Of a DNA stretch of 64,000 bases, positions 1 to 11,400 are shown in pieces. Position 1 is the stretch's first letter, and each line of letters begins with the position of its first letter. The notes under the pieces are model-generated. The model did not search any database, had not been told where the DNA came from, and worked only from the letters and a program-made list of their open reading frames with translations. The DNA is from Iris pallida (lineage: Eukaryota; Streptophyta; Magnoliopsida; Asparagales; Iridaceae), in the NCBI GenBank assembly GCA_029216955.1, contig JANAVB010002199.1, forward strand, positions 15,788,956 through 15,852,955, read 5' to 3'. The translations under genes were made by a program, and so were the position numbers.

Positions 1-163
1 ATGTTATGTTATACCTCCGTGCGGAGATGACAGGTATATATATCTTGTTGTTAGATGTTAGATATTATAGATGACCTATACAGCGTTCTACCGCCGATAC
101 TGCGGCGTAGGCTGGACGTACCCACGTTCTCGTGCCCCTAATCAGGGTGCGGGTCGTGATACA
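1..163 (+). repeat. 3' end of a gypsy-type LTR (truncated by window start)
   Basis: The sequence ends in a GGGTCGTGATACA-type terminus like the (G/A)TGTGACA ends of plant chromovirus LTRs. It is followed after a few bases by TGGTGGCCCATGCAGG at about 172, where a primer-binding site would sit, although the match to the usual initiator-Met pattern is poor. A gag-like start codon follows at 418. Only the 3' end of the LTR lies in the window, so its length and partner are unknown. Confidence 0.45.
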
Positions 164-417
164 TTTTTGTGGTGGCCCATGCAGGTCAGTGTCGTAATTA
201 GTGCGATCTCGTAATGGTGCTCGACTTAGAGTACTAATTACGAGCCTACAATTAGGACGTAGGACCTAGGACATGATAGGAGTTTCTCAATCACACCTAG
301 GAAATTTCCGATCTTTTAATTTTCATGATTTCTCCCCTTGTATTAAATTAACTGTCCTTCTTTGATAATCTACTCATGTGCCATATTGATCTCTTTGTTT
401 CAATTCGTCTCCAGGAT

Positions 418-568
418 GACGAAGACGCACCAGCAGGCCACTGGATCGAGTAGCTTGCCTGAGAGATCTGATCAGGCAGAGGAGGAGGTTCACGAGACTG
501 CCCCCAGTGATTCTACTATTCTGGAGACCCAGGCAGTTGCACAGGGAGGTCTACCACCTCCACCCCAT
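418..568 (+). pseudogene. gag N-terminus of a gypsy element, cut by Tat LTR-1
   Basis: A reading frame opens with MTKTHQQATGSSS at 418 and runs about 50 codons (Ser-, Glu- and Pro-rich) to the point where LTR-1 starts at 569. The position, 250 bases after an LTR end, and the hydrophilic low-complexity N-terminus fit the start of a plant Ty3/gypsy gag. There is no capsid domain because the frame is interrupted. The bases TCTCCAG just before the ATG could be a splice acceptor, but this is only a possibility. The continuation is not found right of the complex, where a copia element lies instead. Confidence 0.5.
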
Positions 569-2670
569 GTAGAAGCATAGAATTTCACAACCAGAAAGCC
601 CATGCGCCAGACACTACATGCGCTATAACTCAGACGAAGAACTTCACAGCAAGATCAATAAAGATAGACATTATATACAGAAGTCTATTACATGTCTAAG
701 AAAAGGTTGTACAAAGGAGAATTTCTACAAAGGAAAGATCCTAAGTCTACAGCCAGCGGCTACCACGCGCCTCCAGATAAGCGCAGCAGCCACCATGCGC
801 CATCAGTCTGGCGCAGCAGACATCATGCGCCTCCAACCAGGCGCATCCCACCATATCTTCAGCAGCTCAGTCATGTGCATCCAGATCAGTTATGTGCATC
901 CCTTCAGCAGCCCAGTTATGTGCCGCTCTTCCAGCCAGGCTCACCTGATAAGTGCTTCGTCAAGCAAAGCATTTAACCCTCTGGCTGGAACCAAGGAAGA
1001 GAAGAGCAACCCAAATACTGTGGCCAGGGGAGGCTTCGAAAGAGCCTCCAAAGCCGAAGGAAGACCGTGATCGAAACCGCGGCTAAAGGAGCAGCTTTCA
1101 ACACAACCAAAGTGGGCAAACCCCACTTTGAAGGAAGATAGAGCCTAGCACCGCCATTCCGATCTACGGCTCATCAGGAATATCGGAGACAAGGCCCGAG
1201 CATCCCTATCTTTGGATGCAACAGGCACCTTCCGCCTGCCTCGGAAGCCCTCGACTCCGTCTTTTGGATGTAACAGTCACCTTCAAGTGCATCGAAGACA
1301 ACACAGCGTCTCATCTTCACCCTCGGGAGCACTTCGTCAACAGAATGCACCCGCATGTTCAAGTTCATGTTGGAAGTACGTGAGGGAATGAGAAGCAAAT
1401 CTTCTCTCCATGCCACTATTTATAGGCCGGGCAGATCAAACCCACGCGCCAAGTGGATGGCCCTCCGAATTCCGTGCAATAAATTTACATTAAATGGATG
1501 AACCGGACGCCTCGAATTCAGCCAAACGGCTATTTATAGCACTCGAAGAGCGAGACAGCCGCATCATTAAAAGACATGTCTGATGCGCCAGCAAGACAGC
1601 GCATCACACGGACGCGCCCTTCGGCATCAGGCGCATCACACAGACGCGCCCTACAGTACTCGGTGTATTACAGAGGGTGCGCCCCCACACATCTTCATAC
1701 CGAGTGGAACGCCAACCGACGCGCCCACTCAGCTGTCCATCGAACGTCACCAACATTAAATGCTGAACTGACAGAGTTGGCAGCACGCCTCCCAAAGTCT
1801 GAACAGTTGACAGCTTTTTCAGAAAATGAAGCGTCGACAACGTCAGCATCCTCATGACTTTATTTCGACGGCTACTGCCACGTGGCTACTCAACCAACCG
1901 CATGCGCCTCTACGGCCATGCGTCCAAATCAGCATGCGCCTCAAAAGCCATGCGCCCCAGGCTGCTCTCTGAAAGACAGAAAGAAAGTCGCCTGCATGCG
2001 CCTCAAAAGCCATGCGCCCCAAATGGTTTGTAACTCCTAAAGGTTATGAGCCGCAGCCTCCTCCTGCGCCCAATCCAAGGCGCAGCTCACCAGATCACTC
2101 CTCTCCACCAAATCCGAGATCTTCGAACCATGAGTCGACGACACGTGTCTTTTGACTCAACTCGTCCAAGATTTCAGCAACGGAAAGATCTTCTCTCTGC
2201 TACGTGCCGGCTCACAACAACAGTATGAAGAGTTCTCCCCCTCGATCAGGGCGCAGCATCCGTGCGCCTCCATCAGCAACCTCCACGTGGCGTCCCCACA
2301 CCGGCGCATCCTGCATGCGCGCATGAGCAGCCAGCCTGCAAAACTATAAATAGAAAGATCATCTCCTTCACACAGAGGAGACTCACAACACAGAGAGAAT
2401 CCACAACAGAGAATCACCGGAGAGGCAGTTCTAGACACTCAACGTCTTCCTCCTCTCAGCAAGCTCCAGCACCCAGAGCAATCAACACCTTCAGAGAACC
2501 GATAACCGTCGTCAGCCGGTCAACGGAGTCAACGCATTACCACTCGCTCTATTGGCACTAAGGACCCAGCTTAAACAAAAGTGTACTCCTAGGACTACAT
2601 CTAAGTCCTATATTGTATCACTGTTCTGTTTGTATTAAAATTTCAATCAAAACAATTTTAATGGCAAACA
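569..2670 (+). repeat. Tat LTR-1
   Basis: A 2102-bp LTR beginning TGTAGAAGCAT and ending AATGGCAAACA (TG...CA). Both ends recur in three further copies in this window. It shares diagnostic variants with LTR-4 (TTCACAACCAG near the start, CCGTCGTCAGCCGG near the end, one copy of a 32-bp GCATGCGCC-containing unit). LTR-2 and LTR-3 share other variants and carry that unit twice. The left flanking five bases are CCCCA; no matching duplication is seen right of LTR-4. The body is packed with TGCGCC and its complement GGCGCA. Confidence 0.92.
2344..2353 (+). promoter_or_regulatory. TATA box of Tat LTR-1
   Basis: CTATAAATAG lies about 320 bases before the LTR end, followed by an A/C-rich leader. It is the likely sense-strand promoter, placing the U3/R boundary near 2375. 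The same motif is at 24779-24788, 38931-38940 and about 43057-43066 in the other LTRs. Confidence 0.7.
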
Positions 2671-5600
2671 AGCTGGCGACTCTGCTGGGGACTTCTTTTT
2701 CCTCTACCGAGAAAGTCGTGTCACAGGCCGACGACGTGAAGGTGGGCTCCTCCCACAAGACGCTGGTAGTGCGCCTCAATCAACAGGCGTACGAGGAGTT
2801 CATTTCTGAAGGAAGTGCGAGTCCTTCGAAGCGGCTGTCGAAGCCGAAGAAGACCCGCGCAGTCTGGGTGCACAAAGTCGACGCCTCGGGCACCACCGTT
2901 GAAGGAGATGCGCCCGTCCAACCTTCCCTTCCTGCTGACGTCCTCAGCAGTCAAGGTGCGCCCGCTGATGCAGCGCATCTCTCGGGGAAGCGTGCGGCTG
3001 ACCACGTTCCCCAGCCATCTTCCTCTCAGGCGAGGAAGATACGTCGACGGAGCAGGGGCGCAGCCAATACCCCGCGCATCACTTCTGATGCGCCACAAAG
3101 AGCCTCTGTCTTTGACAGACTCACTCGCTGTAATGGCGAGGAGAATTTGGATGCTGAGTACTATGTGCCCCAGCGGGCTGGTACGAAGAAATCCAAGACG
3201 ACACGGGCCATGCGCCATAAACGTGCTATGCCAGCAGCCGGCCAGAGGCACGCGCTTACAATCACGCGCGCTGCCGATGACAAGCTGTACATGGTTGACT
3301 CAAGTGCTTCTGCACCGACAACGAGTCGACCTTCAAAGTCCTCATCTCGCTTGGGCGCATTCACTGCGTGCACAACCAAGCCGAGAGAGGCAAACTCAGT
3401 GGTCTTGAACTCCCGCGCCTCCTCTGGTTGTGCGTTTGAGGTCCGTTCAAGTCACTTCAAATGCTGTGGTTCCCCCACTACTGATCGTGATGCCTGCTTG
3501 GTATTAGATCAGGGGGCGCAGCACTCACCCGACCACCCCGGCGCTTGGCCCTACCATGCGCCTGAGAGGGGTGTGAGGGTAGCACTTTCCTCCAACGACC
3601 TGCGCAACGTGATCACTCACAAGCGCCGGTCAGGAGAGTTGACCAACAAGCACGATGCGCCTCTCACGGGGCACACTTGTGCAGTGGTCACCATCAACTG
3701 CTGTTGCAAGACGGCAGTACCGCCAAAGCAGTCGGTCTTCCAACGGCTACAATCATCGACACCCCTCCGACATCGCCTGGAGACGAAGGTGTCAGCAGAA
3801 GAGGAGCTAAAGGTTGCTTCATGCAACGTGATCTCCAACTCCTCATCTGTCCGGAAGACGATTGACAATTCCTCGTCTTCATCCAAAAGCCAGCCGAGGA
3901 AAACCAAGGCAGCTGTCTCGACCTCTGGAGTGTTCGAAGGCACTCGGTCGAGGAAGAAGTTCTTGGAGGAAGCTGGGGGTAGCCAGACCCTTGTCGAGCC
4001 TCCTTCCGAAGACGAAGATGTCCAAAGCACAGCTGCGGCGGATCTTCATCAAGGCGAAGATGGCCTCCCTGAAGCCCCTCAAAATGACGATGTCCTCCAG
4101 GACACCGCCGGGGGTAGTACTGGAAACGAAGAGGCCCTTCAAGACAGAGCTGAGGGCAGTCAGGCCCTTGCAGATGCGCCTGTCGAAGACGAACTCCAGA
4201 ATGTGGCTGGGGGTGGCCAAACACCAGGAGAAGTGACTCCCCCACATGAGAGCGAGGCTGAGAGCGAAGCCTCAACTAATCCATCCACTTCCGGCCGTGT
4301 CATGACAGTATACATGACCGGGGGTGATCTTGAGACTGATGCGCCGCCACAAGACATTGTCCAGCGCATAGACTCGCTAGAGGGAGGACTCAAAACCCTC
4401 TCTGCCTCAATGCAAGTACTGACTCAAGCAGTGTTTGAGATGCGGTCGGCCTTGATCAGGACACCTTCAAATGGTCCCAACCCAGGAGCCAATGGAGAGT
4501 CGAGTGTGCCCCTCCAACGGACACGCTCAGACACAGAAGCACCCCGGACGTCGGAGCCCTCAAACGCTCCACTCCGGGTGGTACCTCCTTCCCCGACTCC
4601 TAGCTCCACGGAGGACGTGGTCGAAATGATCAAAGATCTGCGGGAGCACTTCGAGTCCAAGAACAGGCAGGAGGAGCGCCAGAAGATGGGCATTCCCCAG
4701 CCTTATCCCCTTGAGTGGAACAAGGTGGTTTATCCCCCAAAGTATAAACCACAAACACTCACGCCGTATGACGGGAAGGACTCTCCACGACGGTACCTGA
4801 CGTACTTCCAGTCGCAGACAGGGCATCTTCCGAAGGAGGACGCGCTCCTCACCAGCATCTTTGTTGGGGCCCTGAAAGGGGTGGCGTATGACTGGTACTG
4901 CAGCCTCCCCAATAATTCTATATCGTCCTTCGACGACCTGACACGCCTCTTCCTCGACCGCTTCTACGACGGTGGGAAGGACATGACGATGGCATCTCTC
5001 ATTGAGATACGCCAGAAGGACAAGGAAACGGTTCGGGCATTCATCGAACGCTTCCGTCAGGCCTGCTTCAGGCTACCTCCAGGCATGCCAGAGCATGCGC
5101 TTCTCTCCGCTTGCAGTATGAACATGCTGCCTGCAGTAAAGCTCTGGCTTAACTCTACTCCCCCTCCCGACTGGAGCTCCCTAATCATCGAAGCTGAAGC
5201 TGCAGAGAAGAAGGCGGCCAATGCACGTCTTCTAGGTGTTAGCTTCCCCGCCTTTGACGATAAGGGGAAAAAGTCCGCAATCAACAACTCCGGACGAGAA
5301 ACAAAGGGGAAACAGGCATTGACTGTTAATGCCTCGAAGGGCGCATCTGCGCCTACTCAAAAGCCTCCACTGGCACCGAGACCCAAGGAGGTTTATTCAT
5401 TCAATGATGACGACACCCTGCAACTCTTTGAGATACTGAAGCAGGGTGACAAGATCAAGCTTCCGGACCCGAAACGGCCCGATGAAGTCGGGAAAGTGGA
5501 CAACCCGAGGTACTGTCACTACCATCGGTTTGTCGGACACCCGACCAAGGACTGCTACGTCCTCAAAAATTACATCCAGCGCATGATCAATGCGGATGTA

Positions 5601-6741
5601 ATCTCCATCGACTACGAAGAGAAGACGGTGTCAGCTAATGTGGTGTCACTTCAGTTCGGCACCTTGCCGCCGACTACCACACAAGATGGCGTCGTCCCCA
5701 TCCCTAAGGCGACAATGGAGGTGGTGAACTTGCCACCCACCCGTGACAATGTGAGTGGACTTGTCCCACTCACCACATCTCGAGGAGAGGTCCTCTGGGT
5801 TCACCCCGACCTCGTCTCCGAGGTAACTCAACCGGAGGTACGTCCTACCTCCAAAGCAAAAGGCAGGAAGATCAAGTCTTGCCGCACGGTCTCTTCTTCA
5901 ACGGAAGAGGCGCTTCCTGTGCAGACGCGTGCACAACAGAACTCCCAGCCCGGTGAAGCTGTCGCCGAAGTAGTGCCTCCTGGCACCATCCCTGAGGAGG
6001 GTCCATCTAAGCCCTCAGCAGCCAATAAACAAAAGCAAGTGGAGGCCCGTTTCGACAGACCTCTGCGGAAAGAAAATGCTTCGGGGCTAGCTAAGCCCCA
6101 CAATTTTGACATTCTGGCACAACTGGCCAGTACTCCTGCACGCTTGTCTTTGTTCGAGCTCCTGCGTCTCTCCAAGGACTCCCGAGAAGCTCTCTGCGAA
6201 GCTCTGAAGGATGCTGAATCCTTTTTCAGTCAAATCAAGCAGCCTGAAGACCTCCCAACTACTTGTGCACACTGTCATTGTGCGGATGAAGTTATCCCAA
6301 ACATAACTTTCACCCAACAAGACATGCTGCTCAAGCATCACCGATATAACCGACCGTTGTATTACACAGGGTACATCGGTTTGGTAAAGGTGAGCAGGAT
6401 TCAGATCGATCCGGGGTCTTCCCTAAGCATCATTCCAAAGGCGCTGCTATCAAAGCTGGGGATCCTAATGTACCGGCTGGCGCCCTCCAATACGACCATC
6501 AGTGGCTTCAACGCTAGCAAGAACGAGCCACTGGGCAAGATCCGGCTGAAGTGTCACATCGGCAGCCTCAAAACTGAGGTAACTTGTTATGTGGTGGATG
6601 CCAAGGTCAACTACAACATCTTACTCGGACGACCATGGTTACATGAGTACATGGTGGTGCCCTCCACGCTCCACCAATGCATGAAATATGTATCCACCAA
6701 CGGCGTCATCCGGACGGAGTTTGCAGATATCGATCCCTTCA
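2661..6741 (+). pseudogene. Tat copy 1 gag-protease, open but cut by chromovirus insertion
   Basis: One uninterrupted frame of about 1360 codons. The ATG (MANKLATLLG) lies in the last ten bases of the LTR and translation would cross the primer-binding site, so a later start is also possible. Residues 1-680 are a long Ser/Pro/Glu-rich extension, including imperfect ~20-residue acidic repeats near 430-540. The gag capsid-type domain follows at about 683-865 (WNKVVYPPKYKP...). A C-x2-H-x4-H-x4-C zinc knuckle is near 950 (CHYHRFVGHPTKDC). The aspartic protease has IDPGSS as its active-site motif near 1246, DPG rather than the common DSG/DTG, and ILLGRPWLH further on. The chromovirus enters at 6742 within ...ADIDPF; the frame resumes at 15019. 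The first part may correspond to the extra ORF found upstream of gag in some Tat elements (inference). Confidence 0.85.
2674..2692 (+). other. Primer-binding site of Tat copy 1
   Basis: TGGCGACTCTGCTGGGGAC starts three bases after the LTR end and begins with the TGG that pairs with a tRNA CCA tail. I did not assign the tRNA. Copy 2 has the same site at 25121-25139 with one change. The site lies inside the open gag frame. Confidence 0.75.
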
Positions 6742-8441
6742 TGTCACGCCCCGATTCGGAGAATCGCTCGCTTTGCTTCGATTCACGCCGAATCGATCGT
6801 CCTCGCTAAGGCGTGATGCCGTACAAGTCTGGAGTTATACTTGTACAAGGCTAGAACATTGCACATTTATATCATTTTGAAACATTTGAAGTAAGCCACA
6901 GTTGCGGAAACATTGATACACAATATAGGAAGAAGAAATACTCATTTTATTCATAATTGTAGTCAGAATACAACTTTTCTCGATAATATTTGAAATGCCA
7001 TTTCGGCTACATTGATTCATGAAAAGAAGTACAACTGATAGGCTGCCATGAAATAATTTCCCGTTCCATACATCACGCCCCTTTAGTACTTTGAAATATA
7101 AGCAGCTATCTTTGAAATCTCCGCAATACTTTGTGCGTCTTTAGGGAAAACAACTTGAAAGGAAACAGCAGTTCAGAAAGCTTTAATTGCGATGTGCGCC
7201 CGAGCCTTCTCCAGTACCTGTGGAGGAGGGGTCAGCACATTATAACAATACGCTGGTGAGCCCCGTTGGCCCACTCAGCTAAACCAACATTTTATTAATG
7301 ACAAGCATTTTAAAGATATGAACTTATAAGGGACAGGCAACATTTAGAGTAAATCACAATTCAAATGACATGGTAGTTCATAACACCATGTTTACTTTAC
7401 CATTGGCCGAATCCAGCTTTCCTGCATAAGATACAGGATAATAATAATATACTTACCGCCCCTGCATAAGACATTGATTAGCATACATTCCCACGATGTG
7501 ACCACTGGTGTTGTTAAACCATATGGACTCCTTTCATTCATTCATTTGTATTTGGGACTTCAAGATAATGAGATGACAGCACAGTAGGGAGCTAGCCTCT
7601 ATGATGCCTCGCATTACTCATGTTCCCCAAAGAACTTCATTATTTCCTCCTAGGCCGAATCGGTACAGGCGCCCCTGTACCGTTCGAGGAAATTATTGCT
7701 CAATCCTTGTATACAAGTTGTCCATGGTCAGGCGAATGTGTGTCCGACTCGATATACACAGTGTGCATAGAATATTTGAAGTAATAGGCAACATGATCAT
7801 TCTTAGCATTTCATAACCATCATTCTAGGCATCAATTCAATCATTTCCATGTTCTGTTCATTGCAGTGTAATCAATTCATTTCAATGTTCTATCTCTAGC
7901 ATCTTAGTGGTATTGACTTGTGGCATTAGCATCTTGATATCGATCAACGGATGTTGCAAGACAATTATTTAGTTGGCATGAAGGAATAGCGAGAGGGACA
8001 ATACCACCACAGAGATCCACACTCACCAAGTTAGAGAATCGTCGAGAGAGAGAGGAACACTTGCACGCTTAGCCTTCAGTCACGCGTCAGTCTGCATTGG
8101 CACCAAAAGATTGATTAATAATCCGTCTCGTTGTGTTCTCTTCTCTCAGAATTCTCAAGAATGAATGCTATGTAAATCGATGAAAAAGGGCAAGAATCAA
8201 ATCATCGAAAATCATTCAGAAAAGCATCCATCAAAACCAAGCAGCAAAACCAGCAGCAAAACATCCAGAGAAAACTCTTGGACGTATTTGAAGAGAAACC
8301 GATCCATCAATTGGAAAGGTTCTTATGCACTTGTCCGTGATCGATTCGATGCCGACGGTAAGTTTCCCCAATACTCGGTTCCGACCGAGTTAGCCAAGCC
8401 ACAAGCCTTACATAGTGAACCGCTAGGAGCGGGACACTACA
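6742..8441 (-). repeat. Chromovirus 3' LTR
   Basis: A 1700-bp LTR; on the minus strand it starts TGTAGTGTCCC and ends GGGGCGTGACA. Hand comparison with the other LTR shows nine substitutions and three indels (4, 1 and 1 bases), so insertion is recent. The polypurine tract expected beside it is weak; the adjoining minus-strand sequence is a T-rich CTTTTTCTTAGTGG stretch. Confidence 0.92.
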
Positions 8442-8477
8442 TAATATACCACTAAGAAAAAGTTTCGTCCTCGAAAC

Positions 8478-11400
8478 TTAAAACAAAGGTCCTACCTCAA
8501 AATTATCAAACAGCGAGGGGTACTTCACTCGTATCTCTTCCTCTAATTCCCATGTCGACTCCTCGACAGCATGGTTCCGCCATAGCACGTTGACTAGAGA
8601 CACTGCCCGATTCCGCAAAACTTTCTCTTTCCTGTCCAAAATCTGGACAGGCTCTTCAGTGTAGGATAGGTCAGCGCTCAGCTGCAGCTGGTCGAAATTC
8701 ACTACGTGACTTGGATCATGCACGTACTTCCGAAGTTGAGATACATGGAAGATATCGTGCACATCAGCCAGAGCCGGAGGTAGTGCAAGTCGATAAGCCA
8801 CTGAGGCTACCTTCTCCAAAATCTCGAATGGTCCGACGAATCTCGGGCTTAACTTTCCTTTCATCCCAAACCGCATCACACCTCGCATGGGTGTGACCTT
8901 CAAGAAGACATGATCGCCTGCTGTGAATTCCAAAGGTCGTCGATGAACATCCGCATAACTCTTTTGTCGACTTTGAGCAACTCTAAGTCTTTCTCGAATT
9001 AAGCGAATCCTCTCGACGGCCTGTTCCACAAGTTCTGGTCCGAGCACTTGCCGTTCACCGACTTCATCCCAGCATATTGGTGATCGACATTTCCGTCCAT
9101 ATAAGGCTTCGTACGGGGCCATTTGGATACTTGCCTGATAACTGTTGTTATAGGCAAATTTTGCTAGTGCGAGATGCGCGTCCCAACTTGTCTTCGAGTC
9201 GAGCACGCACAATCTCAACATATCCTCAAGGATCTGATTTACTCTCTCTGTCTGACCATCAGTCTGCGGATGGTAAGCCGTACCGAAGTTCAACTTTGTG
9301 CCCATTGCCGAGTGTAGACTTATCCAAAATCGCGACAAGAATCTTCCATCTCTATCCGACACTATAGAAGCTGGCACCCCATGCAATCTGACAATTTCAT
9401 TTATGTAGATCTGAGCCAACCGTTCTACTCCCTATGTAACTTTTATTGGAATGAAATGTGCCGACTTGGTTAATCTATCCACGATAACCCAAATCGCATC
9501 ATTTCCCTTCTGAGTTCTTGGCAAGCCAACTATAAAATCCATACAGATATTATCCCACTTCCACAGTGGAATAGCCAAATTTTGTAGTTCTCCGCCTGGC
9601 CGTTGATGTTCGGCCTTTACACGCTGACAATCCATGCACTGTGACACGAATAGCGCCACATCCTTCTTCATACCATGCTACCAAAAGGTTGAACGTAGAT
9701 CCTTATACATTTTCGTGCCTCCCGGATGCAAGGAATACTTCGCAAAATGAGCCTCGGTCAGTATTTCCTTCCTGATATTTTCGTCCTTAGGGACGCACAA
9801 TCTTCCCTTGACACGAATAGTGTCATCTTCAACGGTAAAGTCTGACGCCTTTCCGGCTAGAATCAACTCGCGTATCTTCTGCAGAAATGGGTCATCCTTC
9901 TGAGCAATCTTAATCCTTCCCTGGAGACTCGGCTCAAGTTGTAACTGAGCCAACTGCACATTCTGCGGACGGATCCTGAACTCGATGCCCATCTCTTCAA
10001 GATCCCGTAGTACCTCTTTTGCTATTGTTAGGGACCCAACAAATTTCCGACTCAAGGCATCAGCTACCACGTTCCCTTTACCCGGCGTGTAAGAGATTGT
10101 CAAGTCATAGTCCTTGATCAATTCTAACCAGCGCCGCTGCCTCAAATTCAATTCCTTTTGTGTGAATATATATTTCAGGCTTTTGTGATCCGTGAAGATC
10201 TCGCAGGACACACCATAGAGATAGTGTCGCCACAATTTCAATGCGAACACAATCGCCGCCAGTTCCAAATCATGTATTGGGTAATTCTTCTCATGCTGTT
10301 TGAGTTGTCTCGAAGCATAAGATATGGTCTTCCCATGTTGCATAAGAACACATCCCAAACCAAGTCCCGACGCGTCACTGTAGATCTGAAATCCCTCAGA
10401 GCCTTCCGGAAGTGCTAAAATTGGGACCGTGACGAGCCGCTGCTTGAGTTCTTGGAAGCTACTCTCACAGTCGTTCGTCCACTTAAATACGACTCCCTTC
10501 TGAGTCAGGCGAGTCAAAGGCGAGGCGATTCTCGAGAAGTCCTTCACAAATCTACGGTAGTACCCGGCTAAACCAAGGAAACTCCGTATTTCACTAGCTG
10601 ATGCAGGCTGCTTCCAGTCCACCACTGCCCCAATCTTCTTTGGGTCGACGGCAACACCTTCCGCCGAAACAACATGTCCAAGGAACGACACGCTGTTCAT
10701 CCAAAATTCGCACTTGCTTAGTTTTGCATAGAGCTGGTTGTCTCGCAGCGTCTGAAGTACTTCTCTCAAGTGCTCGACATGAGTCTCCCTATCCTTTGAG
10801 TAGATCAAGATGTCATCGATGAACACAACAACAAACTTGTCTAAGAATGGTCGAAACACTCTATTCATTAAATCCATGAAGGCTGCTGGAGCATTAGTCA
10901 AGCCGAATGGCATGACCAAAAACTCATAGTGTCCGTATCTCGTACGGAATGCTGACTTAGGAACATCTTCGGGTCTGATCTTCAACTGATGATATCCTGA
11001 ACGAAGATCGATTTTTGAAAACACGGTCGCCCCTTGTAGCTGATCGAATAGATCATCTATCCTTGGCAAAGGATACTTGTTACGGATGGTTGCCTTATTC
11101 AGTTCTCTGTAATCGATGCATAGCCGCATCGTTCCATCCTTCTTCTTTACAAACAACACTGGAGCTCCCCATGGAGATACACTTGGACGAATGTATCCCC
11201 GGTCTAATAATTCTTGTAGCTGCACCTTTAGTTCCTTCAATTCTGCCGGAGCCATCCTGTACGGCGCTTTAGATATCGGACGAGTATCCGGAAATGTATC
11301 AATTGTGAATTCAATTTCTCTATCCGACGGCATCCCAGGTATCTCGTCCGGAAACACATCGGGGAACTCTGCCACAATCTCGATCTGATTCGAATCTACA

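Noticed and set aside
569..2670. CRISPR-like interpretation of the regularly recurring TGCGCC words
   Set aside because: Words are too short and irregularly spaced, the sequence is a plant LTR, and there are no cas genes.
2721..4275. Long minus-strand open frames (176, 137, 193 codons) under the gag N-terminal region, repeated in copy 2
   Set aside because: They lie opposite a much longer, composition-biased sense frame, have no promoter or recognisable domain, and their repetition only reflects the duplication.
8165..8455. 96-codon frame in the chromovirus LTR (also 14742-15143)
   Set aside because: Lies inside an LTR, opposite to the element's coding strand, with no conserved domain; the extended version is created by read-through into the Tat sequence.
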